From Mesocentrotus franciscanus (Eukaryota > Echinodermata > Echinoidea > Camarodonta > Strongylocentrotidae): a stretch of 64,000 nucleotides of DNA. Location of the stretch: contig CP137675.1 of assembly GCA_037976565.1 (NCBI GenBank), positions 5,032,364 through 5,096,363 on the forward strand, given 5' to 3'. The notes beneath the pieces are model-generated. The model was not told the origin of the DNA. It ran no database searches and was given only the letters and a program-made list of their open reading frames with translations. The first letter of the stretch is position 1, and each line of letters starts with the position of its first letter. This document shows positions 46,331 through 59,526 of the stretch, one piece after another. The translations under genes were made by a program, and so were the position numbers.

Positions 46331-47355
46331 CTGCAACAACAAAGAAAAAGACAATTGTTAGTAATATAGATGTCCAGAGACTTTATTTTTCCTTACATGA
46401 CCAACAAAAATTATGAGCAAAGGAAATTTCTTATTATTGAACCAGGATTACAATTGGTTTGTCTAAAATTGTCTAAAATGTTATTTAAACATTTTCATTT
46501 TTTGTTTTAATTTGAGTTGATTGGTTTCACATTTCTCATGCAGATTTAATACAGATAACAAAATATACATAAAAGACATGTTTCATAATTTAAAAAATTA
46601 TTATAGTAATTGACAAATTAATCAGACTCCAAAATTATATATCTCAAAATATGTTTGACAACTATTATCATGTTAAAGGAAACCCAGACAAGAAAAGCAC
46701 AAAACTGTGAAATGTGCAGAAACCTTTAGAAAAGCATAGCTTGTAAAGAATGATATATTTAAACAACAATCGAAGGTTCCAGACACATTCTGTGTTATAT
46801 TTTCTCTAAAAAATTGTCACAAATACTTGTTCTAATATTTTGAAGGGAAAAAATTCTGTGTAGAAACATTTTTAATGTTTTTTTTTAAACTATGCATTCA
46901 CTTCTACCTGTACCATTCATAGATGTTGTATGTCACTTGAGAGGAAAATAACTTATCCCCCAAATGTATAAAAAGTACCTAATTATTAAACTTTAAACTT
47001 TTATCATGATGGCCAGTTTAAAGCAAAGTCTGCCTCCTTTGTTAAACCTCACAACTCCATCATGACCACATAAGATAAGCCAGAATTGAAGGATTAACCA
47101 CAGTTAATGAACAAGTACATCTAAGTGCATTTGATTGATATTTTCTTCCCACGTCATATTTGGGAATATTGCTCTACTCTGAAACCCTAATATAGCGTGC
47201 CCTTTAGATTTAATGCAGTTATAATGACACCAAAACTTAACCTCTCCATTTCTTTCATCACTTTAATACTTGCTCTCCCAAGATCTCCTTCACTTTCTCA
47301 CTTTTCTTTTCAGTTGATAAGAGTCAAAAGGATGTACCGGTAAACATATCTTTGA

Positions 47356-47806
47356 CCCTGTTCTCATTCACTTCGTTGGAGCGGTCTAACTAAGACCCGT
47401 TCCTCAGGAGCGGTTCTTAGGTGAGTGAGAACGGTCAAAGTGGTCCAGGCAGTGGACTTCTGGACCGCTCCAGAAGCCCACCTCAGGAGGTGGTCTGGAG
47501 GAACGGGTCTTATTAAGAGCGGTTTGGACCGCTCTAACGTGCAATGTGAGCAGGCGTACTTTGAACGGAAGTGAGCTAGTGACGTTCCGCACGAAACATG
47601 TAGTACGGTACATACGGTTTGTATTCTGCGCGCGAAAAAATTGACCCGCTGACCTGAGCTGCCATGGCAACAAGACCACTTTGACTCGTGGAGCGGTTTG
47701 AGCCATAAAAAACTGCTCCGAGTGTGAACGCTCGCAAACCGTTCCTCAAGACCCGTTCCTCTGGAGCTGTCTAACTAAGACCACTTTCAAAGTGAGTGAG
47801 AACGGG
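47356..47806 (-). mobile_element. MITE family A, copy 3
   Basis: Reverse-orientation copy of 6891-7337, 451 bp. The left end is CCCTGTTCTCATTCACTT and the right end AAGTGAGTGAGAACGGG, both slightly eroded. Confidence 0.85.
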
Positions 47807-50280
47807 TTTTTTTTTTACATCTAGATTTAACACCGTTCTGGCTCTTCACATAATTTTCCACTCTTCAACTTTTCTCTTCCTTTTTGTTTCAATCTTCACT
47901 TTTTTTTCCAACAGTTGCAAACATTTCGATTCTAGCTGTGTTCAATAGGAAATAATTCCATGTATGTCATTTAAAAAGATTTACCAGGGAAATTGTTATG
48001 TGATCAGGCAAGCGGAGTACATCTTTCGTGAATTGAACTGTCCTACGATATCTTAGAATGCATGAAGTAAGCTATTAATAACTACAAAGCCTATGAATGA
48101 CAAATATTAACTTGTTGTATACTAAGCTAGATGTATCTTCAGCCGGAGTCAATACAAAATGTGTGTTAGGCCAAAAATAAACTGTACCCGATGGGTTAAA
48201 CAGAGAGTTGCAAATGGGATTGTGTGGGAATTGGAGACCAGTCCAACAAATGTTTCCTAGTATTATAAATCAATGTTGACATTGACGCCGAGCAGACCCA
48301 TACCAAACCTGACCAAGCTGGGTTGATAAACCATGGGGTGTCCACCTACAAGACCAACCAATCTACTAAAACCTTTCCTCTTCCGCTCTTCATATTTTTA
48401 CTTTCCCGTCTTATAGCTGCTCAAAATTTGTCCACAATTTAAGGTGGAACTGACTTATTTGCTCATTATCAAAATTTACCAATTAGAAGGATGCCTACAG
48501 AAGAAGAAACAAATATTCATTGTCTATCATGGTTGCAGAAAAGAGCTTAGCTGGTTGGCTTTGTTTGGTCATTAAATCAAACTTCATGGTCAAGAAGCTA
48601 GACAGACTTTTATAACAAGAAATTTAAGAGCTTAATTCTATTTTTTGTTAATAGAAGAAGTCACCTTGTCCTTTTAGAAGGTCAATGGAACCAAAATTTA
48701 CCTAATAATGTTTTTACTGTAAATACTTGAACAAAAACAAAATCAGAGGAGTATTATCTTTGAAAATGAAGGAGGTCATTCTCATGATGAAAATGGAAGA
48801 TGATTAGAAGTTATGGTGAAGCAATTTAATACATTCTGCATGTTTGGAATTTGTCAAGTTATGGAAGATTTTGAAACTTCACTTATGTCAAAAGTAAAGT
48901 TTTCATCTAGACATAATGACTAGGCACTTCATAGGTCTATCTTTCATCCCCATCAATGCTGATTGGAAATTAATATTCAATCATTTATGAAAACTTGAGA
49001 TAAATATTTAGGACAACCTACAGCATGGAACTTTGTATGCTGAACTTCTAGGCCTATGCTAGTCAATGACTCAGTCCATATCCAGGACCATAGTAAAATT
49101 AGAACACAAAAGTTTGTTTGTACTTCTGTTATTTTCTGCCAGCAAGGAGGTTCATGTCAGCTAAATTATGACTGACTCAATTTCCAATTGAAAAAAAAAA
49201 TGTGTTCATATCCCCCACTGTCAATAAATCTATTATCTGAAAAGAACAAACAGGTACAAGCAATCAAAACTATCAACACAAAACATGTTCATATATTCCT
49301 TATAATGTGGGTCATGAAACCTGCTCTTTCATCTACCCGACAGACAAATGCAGGATAATATTCTAGGAGGGCACAAATATTTTTCACTTACGCAGGGAGA
49401 GAAAACTTTCTTTCATGGCAGCACAATCGGTAGCCTAAATATGCTGGAGCAGCACAACAAGTTAATAGGTAAGACTCATGACGGTCTTTGTCAGACGGGC
49501 GTTGGAAAGGAGCGTTGCCACGGCGATGTAAAACAATTGCCTGGCATATCGAACTCCCGGGGACAATCAGGACAACATTTTGGAGGGTAAATGAGATGAT
49601 TGGGGAAGGTATTTCGGCGGGGCTTGCCTGCCCGGTGGGAGGCGCGTCCCTGAGATGCAGAAGTGCATCGCATACATTGAACCAATGTCATTGAACTATT
49701 TGTAGTCTTGTCGTGCCCTTTTGTTGGCACGTTCAGAAAAACAAAAAAATGCTTTAGAGTGCTGGTAAACACATCGTTAAAGTACACCACTAATAGATAT
49801 GATTAACAAGCACTAACAAACATCTTTTTTACTACTTTGATTTCTAGGTAAATTCAAACTCCATCATGTTTTCAAACATTTAAATATCCCAAGTTGATTG
49901 ATATTGCCATATTTCAATTCCCTCTGTGTTTATAGATTGTATTGGTGTTTTTTTCTTTCTTTATTTCCTTTTGGTTATAATTTGCTTTAAATTTCCTTGT
50001 TATTTTCCTTCCTTTCTTTCCTCATATAACTTCAGCATTAACATCAAGTAATGACGATAACGACCACAAATTATTTAGTGTTTGAACACATAGTGAAGGT
50101 AAACAGCCCAAATATAGATGCTATTTTTACATGGTATTGATGCCATCACTTCATGCTGTCTTCTTTGAAATAAATTCATAAAGCTACAAATACATTCATG
50201 GTAAGTTTAAGGCTGACAGCAAATTATCTGTTCACTTTAATTGAGGCAAACCCAGTAAACACAGTTCTCTCTTTTTAGTG

Positions 50281-50900
50281 GTGGGCTGGGCGATATGGAG
50301 CTGGGTGATATGGAGCTGGGTAGGGTGGGGTCAGTGCACTTGATGCATCACTGTCATTCAAGTGTCTGTGTGAACATTGAATGGGCTGGGGTAGGGTCAT
50401 TGCTCTTGAAGCATTACCATCATTCAAGTGTCTTTTAAAGTGATCGTTGAATAGGCTGGGGTGGGGTGGGAGGGGTGGGGAGGGGTGGGGAGGGGTGGGA
50501 GGTGGGGAGGGGTGGGGAGGGGTGGGGAGGGGTGGGGAGGGGTGGGGAGGGTGGGAGGGGTGGGGCTGGGTGAGGTCAGGTTAATGCACTTGATGCATCA
50601 CTATCATTCAATTGCCTATGTGTCCGTTGACTGGGTTGGTTGGGGTAGGGTGGGGTGGGGTGGGGTGGAGGTGATGCACTTGATGCATCACTATCATTCA
50701 ATTGCCTATGTGTCCGTTGACTGGGTTGGTTGGGGTGGGGTGGGGTGGGGTGGGGTGGAGGTGATGCACTTGATGCATCATCAGTCATTCAAGTGTCTAT
50801 GTGACCATAGAATGGGCTGGGGCGGTGTAGGTCAGGGTGGGGCAGGGTGGGGCAGGGTCATTGCTCTTGCTTCATCACCGTCATTCAAGGGTCTATGTGG
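50281..50900 (+). repeat. G-rich minisatellite, about 90-bp units plus (GGGGTGGGGA)n
   Basis: About six units share TGCACTTGATGCATCACTAT, CATTCAA(G/T)TG and a variable GGGGTGGGG tail. Between two units (50460-50566) the tail has expanded into an almost pure GGGGAGGGGTGGGG array. Translations on both strands are repeat artefacts. Confidence 0.9.
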
Positions 50901-51095
50901 AGGCAGATTGTCAGGCATCCCTCTGAGATTCCCTCTGTGTTACCCCTGCATCTAACCTGGTTCCCGCCTGGTTCCAAGCTGGTATCGGGCTGGTATCACA
51001 CCAGACATGCTGTGTGATGGCTGCCTGATGGCTGCCTGATGGCTAGCTTCGGTTGTCACTGAAGGATGCCTCTAATCTCATTTAGAGACCAAGGG

Positions 51096-51122
51096 TCTCT
51101 CTCTCTCTCTCTCTCTCTCTCT
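51096..51122 (+). repeat. (CT)n microsatellite
   Basis: About 13 CT dinucleotides. Confidence 0.9.
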
Positions 51123-51782
51123 GTCCATCCATATTTTTATGGTTAAAGGTAACCCAGAAAATGAATCTTCAAATACCAATGAATGTTCCTCAAATAACTA
51201 TGAAATATGCTTCACCTGTATGGAAAGTTCTGCTTTGTTTTAGAAGAAGACAGTAAATGATATATTCTATTCTATTCTACTGTCTAACAATTGTGGTACA
51301 AAATGTACAATACCCGACTTCATGACGAAAGAAAGAATAAAGTCAAGCAAATGCATAACATGCAGTCTCCTCCGTGCAAATTTGAGTTTTCAGTGAATAA
51401 AATTGTCCAAAAGACCCATCGATTGCTGCATGATAAACAAGTCAGAATTACCTTCACTAAGTTTCTCTTTAAAAACCATTCATTTCCAGACCTGTAGTTG
51501 AACTAGAAGTTTCTTATCTTTTGGGGGGAAAAGATTGCATGATGACCAGACAATGTCAAGGTTTCCCTTTATTTCAACTCAGGTTGAATTGTATTTTGGC
51601 CAGCTACCATGTCCATTGACCTAGCACCTTTGATTAGGCAACTAGATATTGACGCTCTTCAAAGTCCTGGATTGGATTGGATTGGATTCTAAGGCGGGCC
51701 CACGTTTTCTGTAGTTAGTTTATGGACTTACTGGAAAAACAAACTGCTTCATCTCATTTTGGGGGACAAAAAACGCAAATTA

Positions 51783-52067
51783 CCCAACACTACAGTATTC
51801 ACGAAAGGTTATGATTTGACATAATTACGAAGGGAAAATTCAGCTAGTTACAAAATGCCACATTATTTATTCATGATGATATAATCACCTAGGATTAAGA
51901 TTATAAGCATTTCACTTAAAACCAAATCACGCAATACTACAGTATTCACAAAAGGTTACGATTTTACATAATTCCGAAGGGAAAATTCAGCTAGTTACAA
52001 AATGCCACATTATTTATTCATCAGGATAGCATCAAGAAGGATTACGATTATAAGCATTTTCACTTAA
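51783..52067 (+). repeat. Tandem duplication, two units of about 140 bp
   Basis: CACTACAGTATTCACGAAAG through ATAAGCATTTCACTTAAAAC is repeated with minor changes (second unit from about 51928). Confidence 0.85.
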
Positions 52068-55000
52068 AACCAGAAGATAATTGCCAAGTCAGAAAGTGGG
52101 TTAGGTCCATGCTGTTTGTGAGAGAGATATAAATTGACAGACAAGAGTAAGAGGAAAATAGAGGAAGAGAGAAACAGACAAACAATTTTCACCTTACTTC
52201 TGATAACAAAATTCAAAATCTACATGAGGAGGATGTTCATTTCATACCTAACAAAAATGCAACTCTTTTGCGAATGTAATTCAGTGGGGGCATGTGACAA
52301 CAGAAATAAGAATAATGTACCAAGGCATATATATGCCTTGATAGTTGGGTACTGGGGGTAAAAATAAATCACCTGCTTTGCTTCGGTTAAAGACTAGTAA
52401 CATTTCTGGTAGCTGCAGTCACGCTGGGTAAAGTTGACATGTTAAATTTCATTTTCCTCATTTTACTCCCCAGCCTTTCTGATAGAAAAAAGAAATCACT
52501 CCATGTTTTCGTCCAAATCAAATCAACCCATTTTGGAGCCAGGGAAGTCAATTCTTTCAATGACATTAGAGAAATGAAAAAGAAAATTTAGATAAATGCA
52601 AGCAAACATGAAAACATGTTTGAAAAGGAGAGAAAGGGAAGCATGTTTTTTATGAGTGTCTGGTGGTATTACAGGGTTTGTTTAATGACAGTGTGTGGTC
52701 TATGACAAAGGTCATGTCTATAATCTTATGGAATAAATCAGATTAAAATGCTATGAATATTTCATGTTTGAAGTCCATGACTTGGGAGCATTTAATGGCT
52801 GGAGCATGTTTGGAGTGGAGATTATGTTTTGGGGGGTATGTTTGTTTGGAAATATAAGTAGCAGACTGCTGCAACATTTTCAAGAGTAGTTGTAAAACAG
52901 GAATGTTAGCCCAGTATAGGATGTTGTTTCTTCCTTGTTGTTAACCCTGTATTATAAACTCAAATACCATGGATATCATGATTTTGCATAAAATGGATGA
53001 AGTAAACAAGACAGTTACATTTATATGTCACTATCTAAAATGCATATAACAAGCTTGATAGCCCCATAATTTCTATATTTACTTCACTAGTTCATTGACT
53101 AGCAGCAGAAAGAACAAAATATATGCAACCTACTGTGGGTACCATCTCCTGAAATACTGATCTCACGTACACTTTGGATGGACTATTTTGATTCATGCCA
53201 TCAAGTATCATGCCTGTGCATGGTAAAATGATTTATGAGGTTCATAAGAAGTTGAACATCCTAAAATATGCACTTGGCGAACATTAATCAGTCCTAATGT
53301 GTATTCAGCCTAAGCCCTCTATAAGCTCTCCCCTCTTCTATGCATTGACGTCATTTTCTTCCGGTCACGCATTAATCCCGTCCCCATGTAAAATGTTTTC
53401 TAATTGAATATTTATCAGTGCTTCTCGATTCTATTAATAGTATCCTGTGATTAAACTGTCACAGATGAATCGTCATGGAAATTAAGATTCCATTTCATCA
53501 CACAGGCTTTCATTCCTACTTTGCTTTGAGCTTTATTAAAAATAGCATTATCTTTTATTAATGCAAGTACTGCAGAATGTGCAGACATCATGTCATGCTA
53601 TGGCGGCTCTACTTTTACTTCTGTGTAGGTATATTTATCATTTAGGTCTATATATATTACCGCTGTTATAGCTTTTTTTGCTGATGTTTATATGATCATA
53701 TCACTTGTAAAAATCCCAGGTCATATTTGCATGTTATCATAAATGGAGTACAGTATGAAACTGAATTGAATTGATCAACTATGTTTCTTTTTTCGCCTCT
53801 ATAAATTTTCATTCAAAGACAATCTTAATACAAAATATGTTCCATGCAATACCAATCTATCTATTGTCCTTGTTATCCCTCTCAGATATTGGGTTTCTTG
53901 TTGTTTGTTGTTTATTCATAAAAGTCCTTTACAATACCACCAAATTTGCTTACACAAATAAATTTCATGAAAGTTGCTGGCAGGATGAAATATGTCTAAT
54001 TTCAAAACCACATGATTTTGATGGGAATGAGCTCTAGGATTCTGATTGTACTGTATGGGTGACAAGGTAGATCTTTGTACTAGAGTATAGGCGAGCTGAC
54101 TTGGTGAATAACAAATTCCTCTCTCTTGAACTTCAGTCCATGACGAATGAGCTAAAGCTTTGGATGAAAATATGTTTTGCTTTCTGACAAGATGAAATAA
54201 AGTGCCTGCCTTGTACGAGGTCTACTGCCTCGGGGTGAGACTGAGAGTCAGAAAAACATGACGTGAAAAAATGATAACACTCACATTTCCAATTTGTAAT
54301 GGTGATGAATATAGGAAGAACACGATGGGGGGATCATAAATCTTGTTTATGATCTTTTAAAAGGCATAGAGAACAAAAATAACTAGCTTTTCCTCTTTAA
54401 ACCGGCAACAATTGTACTAGTATTATTGGAGCACATCCTAAAAGCAAAGAACATAAATAATAAAAATTTCATGGTACACTATTTAATAAGCGAAAATACA
54501 TGAAGATGTGAGCAGCAGAAAATCTCAACGATACCTGTATCAATTTTGCAAATGAGTAATATTAATTCTACAATTAACATGTAATTATTGTTTACCAGAA
54601 TTCTTAATTGCCTATGCCAACAAATGTTTGATGTTTAAGCAAGCACTGTCGCCCAAGAATCATGAACACAACTGGATAATTCTGGTTACAAGTCGTATTT
54701 CAGACAGCATTAAGTAAGGCCCCCAGCCTGCTCCAGGACATTTCATCTCTCCTGAAAATGATAGTGACTTCTGACAAATAACCCACTTCCAAAGAGATAT
54801 GGATTGGCAAATAGAGAAAGAAAACCTCAGCTTTGATCTAAATTATGGGATTATGATAGACCTGCATACAATCTTCCATCAGAATCAACTCCAAGATATG
54901 GCTTGAGGGAGATAGACAATATTTTTGTTTGTTCTTACCCACTAAGAGTGGAGGAAAATATTCAGCTCATCATGATATTTGTTCCCTAGAAGCTGTCACA

Positions 55001-55659
55001 AGAAGGTTTAAAGTCATTCAGTAATACCATTCTTTGGTTGGTTAAAATATGAAGAAGTCTATTATATTCTAAAATGCTTTAAAACAGTTTTGAAAGTTGC
55101 AAGCATAAAAATATTACTATTAACCCATAAAAAGAATGAACTGCTTAATTTTCATTGCTACCATGAACGTATTTATTCAAAAAAATCTAAGCTTTCATTT
55201 TCCTTTTCTTTTATTACATTAATAAATCATTCTTTTTTATTCTTTTCTAATGTGTAATATGTTTACTCCTAATTCAACTTAGAGAATATATATAATGCAT
55301 TAACATATTTCATGATATGAAAAACATGAAATGGTTCTTATCTAAGGATGGTCTTCTAGCTCCAGTGTGACTTTAAAAGGGTCCTAATAATTCTTATCAC
55401 CAAGAATTGGAACAGACAAGAGACTAAAATGGGACTTGACATTGAAAGCTTGCGGAAGAGATGAAGAGAGTCTTGCTCGCAGCAACAAACCCATCCAATC
55501 CAGGGCAGTAACTACCTATCTGCTTGCTTGGCTGTGTCTACACTAGTAAAGATCCTTTCATCTCCTACAAAAGAAATTTAGAAGATTTTCTTGAAGACAC
55601 ACCCCAAAAAAAAATCTCTGCATCATCCCTCCTGCTAGACTGCAACTATCAAAAGTTCA

Positions 55660-56010
55660 CAAAGGTCGCGTTTATCGACCAAATTTTTGCCTAGAATCAG
55701 CGTTTTGAAACGTCTTTCAGGCAAATTTTTAAGGCGATAAACGCAAAGCCCTATTTCAAACGTCTTTAGATATGGGCATATTGTAACGCCGAAAAAGGTG
55801 CGTTTTGAATGTGACATACAGCCAGAATCACGTTTCTGAGACACGATAAACGCAAAGCTGTTTTGAACCCCACATACAAATCGGACCTTCCCATATAGCT
55901 CTATGGACCTTCCCAGGCTAATCCGCTTCCAGGGTCAAACGGCGCAAAGCAGCTGCGCAGAGACAAGGCCTTTATTTTGAATCGTGAAGAGACAATAAAC
56001 GCGACATCCC
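55660..56010. repeat. Possible MITE with GCGTTTATCG/CGATAAACGC motifs
   Basis: TCGCGTTTAT near 55667 is mirrored by ATAAACGCGA near 55993, and CGATAAACGCAAAG occurs twice inside. The interior is GC-richer than its surroundings. Ends and target duplication are uncertain. Confidence 0.45.
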
Positions 56011-57159
56011 GAGAATCACGTTCGTATAGTGGGGTTCGATAGTGGGGTTCGATATGTACATATCTGATGGCAAGACCCGATAAATGCACCCAAAGATTCA
56101 CAAGACCTTCCTGCACAACAATCAAAGATGAGGACTCTTAAAGAGTCTTTAAATATTCATGTCCACTTCTTTCTTGAAGATTCTGTGTGCACTGGGAAGA
56201 ATAATCCTTGCTGATGTCTGTATTCCAATTTTAGAAGAACATTTCTAAGAAGCATGAAATATTCATCTTGAAAGTGAGGATATTGTGACATTAAACTGGA
56301 ATATTTATGAGAGATTTCCATGCCCACATCTTTCTGTCTGCCAGACACCCAAGTTCTTCACATTTCTTCTCATTTGTTAAAGGTATTACAAAGTTTTGGT
56401 ATGGGGTCATGAAATTTAGTTCAAATGAACATATTGGAAGCACATGCGATTTAACAATATTCAATGATCGTTGTCAGGGTTGAAATCGAGTCTAAAGTGA
56501 TGAAATTGTAAATAATAAACTCTTAATTGTGTATAGCGCCCTCTCAAGACTGATATTACTTTAGCTTTAAAACAATGTTTCTTGACTACAATCGACCGAT
56601 TTGCTATTTCCGTTTGGAAATTATATATCAGAACAGCATATTCTGAGATTTTCATGGTCACAGCTACCATGGAATGGCTTTAGGCGCTATTTGAAATATT
56701 TTGAAATTTACCGAGCACCGGTAAATTTTGATTATTCAATTTGCTCGAAAGCAGAAGTGTTTTAGGGGCTAAATTTTCTTATTGCCATAATACAACCACA
56801 GGGGCATCCAAATATATCAACATTTTAAAGAATTACTATCCATCCAATTTCAGAATTTCCCAAAACTCTGCATTACCTTTAAGCTGAAGATATCTCTGGT
56901 GGGAATGCAGCTGATAAGGGTTCCATCCACAACTATCCCATTAAAAAAACAAATCTGAACCCCCTTTACATGACCAAATTGAATCTTCAGGAGAGAGGAG
57001 TTTGCTTTTCAAGTCCAAAACAAATCATAAATCAGTGCTTAGAAAGCATCAGTGAAAGTGACATTTCTTGGGCCATAAGCTTCCATGGGGGGTAGTACTG
57101 GAGTCAACAGCTGCCCCTGTTGTTTGTTCCATATCCCTCTTCCACCACTCACCTGCATG

Positions 57160-57310
57160 AAAGGAGGGAGAGAGAGGGAGAGAGAGGGGAGAGAGGGGAG
57201 AGAGGGGAGAGAGGGGGAGAGAGGGGAGAGAGGGGAGAGAGAGGGAGAGAGGTGGAGAGAGGGGGAGAGAGGGGACAGAGGGGGAGGGAGAGGGGGAGGG
57301 AGGGGGCAAG
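57160..57310 (+). repeat. (GAGAGGG)n purine tract
   Basis: About 150 bases of GAGAGG/GGGAGA repeats; the plus strand is almost entirely purine. Open frames across it are artefacts. Confidence 0.9.
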
Positions 57311-57324
57311 GTAGGGATATCTTG

Positions 57325-57670
57325 TTGTTTTTGTTCTTTAAAGAGAAAATTGAGTTCTGGGGAGAGGTGAAAAATAATTTGTGAATGTTTTCATTGTTAT
57401 TATGCAAGTGTGGAAGAACATCAGATAAAAAAATGTTCCCTGAAAAGCATGGCTCTTCCATATACAGGTGTACATCTTTCTGTGTACAGTGCTTGTTACT
57501 TTTACTAAGACTGGGCCAAATTTCTTATCATTTTGATGATTCCAGAACCTTGCAGTACACACCAATACTTACATGCTACATGATCAACTTTTTCTGATCG
57601 ATTCCACACTGTTTCCTTCACTATGCAATCGCATGACCAGAACTCAACTCTATCTTTAAATCTATTTTTG
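57325..57670 (+). repeat. Second copy of the dispersed unit at 33113-33500
   Basis: Collinear with 33113-33500, sharing long near-identical blocks such as AAGCATGGCTCTTC, ACTGGGCCAAATTTCTTATC and CAGTACACACCAATACTTA. A shorter diverged copy is at about 43210-43345. Confidence 0.8.
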
Positions 57671-58024
57671 AGCTGCCATTGCATGGGGATGACTTGGAAT
57701 TTCTGTCTCTTCTGTCTTTGCTTCATGTCATGATTTTCCCTGGGTTAAAGAAAAGTGAACAGAGAGGACAAGGGGTACGTTTGATAGGGATTAGGTAGAT
57801 GGGGTAAGCTGGAGGTAACAGGAAGGTAACAGACGGTATGGTATGTCACATATGAAGATAACTATTTCTTACCTGCTCCTCCCTTTTTTTTAAATAATTT
57901 TTTGTCTCCTCATCTCTCCAAATCATGGCAGTGTTGCTTTCTCATCTTCACAGCACATTTTGTCTGTGTCATAATTCTTTCCCTTTGTGTTCACTCTCTC
58001 TGCTATTTTGCCCCTTTTTCTCCT

Positions 58025-58027
<3 letters not shown>

Positions 58028-58055
<28 letters not shown>

Positions 58056-58056
58056 A
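58028..58056 (+). repeat. (TC)n microsatellite
   Basis: About 13 TC dinucleotides in a pyrimidine-rich neighbourhood. Confidence 0.85.
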
Positions 58057-59448
58057 CCTTCTTTCCTTGACTATATCACCTCTTTTAAATATTTTCTGTT
58101 GCATCTTCTCATCATTCTGCATTGCTTTGAGGCAACCTATTATTCACTTCTTACTTATGGCAGCACTTTACCAGTGATGCAACTTTTGCATCCAAACCTC
58201 GACAGGCTACGGCTAAATACCTGAATATGGATATTTTTGTCCTTTTCTTTTTTTATCAACATCTTCTCTCTGATCTGCTTATTTACATTTTCTTCTTTCT
58301 CCTCATTTTTCTTAAATTACAGGCAAAGTAATTTAATTGATCCAGCTTTCAATTTTTGAAAGAGAGGTGTTGCTTGATTAATTGATGATAAGAAACAAAG
58401 TAATTTGCAAGGATTACTCTAATTTCTATTGAGGTGTATCTATACTGTTACTGGTAGTACAGATGTGGTCCTCGTGGTTGACAATTTACCTGTTTATGTT
58501 TGCTGTTACAATATGGGATATACCCTTCCAATACTCCCCCATATTCTGGTATCAGCAAAGCTCTTGATTCACGACCAGGCAACCAGTGGACACATACAGA
58601 GTACATAATAGGTCACCGTGTTCTTATCGAGGTCAATACAATAAGCTTCCTGAGAGAATCAAAATTCACTTTCCCCGAAATCACATTGGTCATTTGGACG
58701 AAAGGTCAATTGAAACTCAATGCTAATGTGAGGCCGGTGACAATTCTTCATGACTGAACAACATTTCGTGGAAAATGGGAGATGAAATAGACACAGAGTG
58801 ACACATTAGTTTGTTTCATTCAGGAGACTTCAAGTTGAATGAACTAATGAAATTTATGATGTCGTTTAGTATTTTAAAGTTCATCTTCTCATTAATGATA
58901 AAATAGGACCCTCCTAAATAAATGTGTTCTAACAAAAGAAAAATATCACTACAGATTTCCTTTAAATTTTATCTTTCACAGGTAAAATGTAGATGAAGTA
59001 TTTCCAGTATTACAGATAACAATACCAGATAATGTTTTCATAAGTGTAGTTTATTTCCAACCAAAGTGTATGAAAGAAGAGTGTGCTGCTAAGAATTTTT
59101 ATTTCATTTGAATTCTCTATTTATTCCTGTATATTTGAGACATTTGTTACTCTGCAGGGCAAATGTCAAATGTAGGACTTAAATTTTGAGTTTATGTATG
59201 TAGGAACAGAGAGAGAGAGGAGATGGTAATATTCAACTACATTAATGATAGGAAATTGGTTCCAATCACTGCCTATGATTGACATGCTTCCCTTTCTCCA
59301 TTCCTGCTCTTGTTCTCATGAATGAAACAAAAGTTCCTCCTCGATTCCAAACATGTCTCATCTCTTGTTTCAAAGTCTCCCTATGTCTGTATGTGAGGAG
59401 AGAGAAGCTATAATCATTTCGGGTCTCAGTCAAGTAGTTCATGTTTAC

Positions 59449-59526
59449 CACGCCAGATAACGTTCCAGCCTCGTGGGATGCTATCCATCAGCATCACGCA
59501 TCCACCATTAACGTTCACGGGACAGA
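59449..59526 (-). CDS. Candidate exon of unknown identity (possible InR 5' exon)
   Basis: A pyrimidine-rich stretch (CTCCTCCACCTCCGGGAG) precedes AG at 59528-59527, and GTAAAC follows 59449. Between them 26 codons give CPVNVNGGCVMLMDSIPR and GWNVIW in phase 1-1. The end phase fits InR exon 1 (which needs one carried base), and both start V-CPV. However the cysteine pattern does not match the expected L1/cysteine-rich linker, and the acceptor lacks CAG. I do not recognise the peptide in any other family. Confidence 0.2.

Larger units (their letters stand above)
46331..59448. other. 5' intronic or flanking region, no confident exon
   Basis: 13 kb of AT-rich sequence with MITE family A copy 3, a G-rich minisatellite, tandem duplications, a GC-tinged dispersed repeat (about 55660-56010) and purine/pyrimidine tracts. 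No part translates to an L1 domain or signal peptide with splice sites. It most likely lies within a long intron of InR. Confidence 0.6.

Noticed and set aside
49491..49790. Cys-rich minus-strand frame with CCPDCPREFDMPGNC, considered as a VWC or InR exon
   Set aside because: No convincing acceptor or donor, cysteine spacing not matching the InR L1/cysteine-rich linker, single short motif only.
50461..50955. 164-codon Gly/Trp-rich open frame
   Set aside because: Reads the G-rich minisatellite; repeat-derived composition.
57039..57461. 140-codon Pro/Ser/Leu-rich open frame
   Set aside because: Derived from the (GAGAGGG)n tract and a dispersed repeat.
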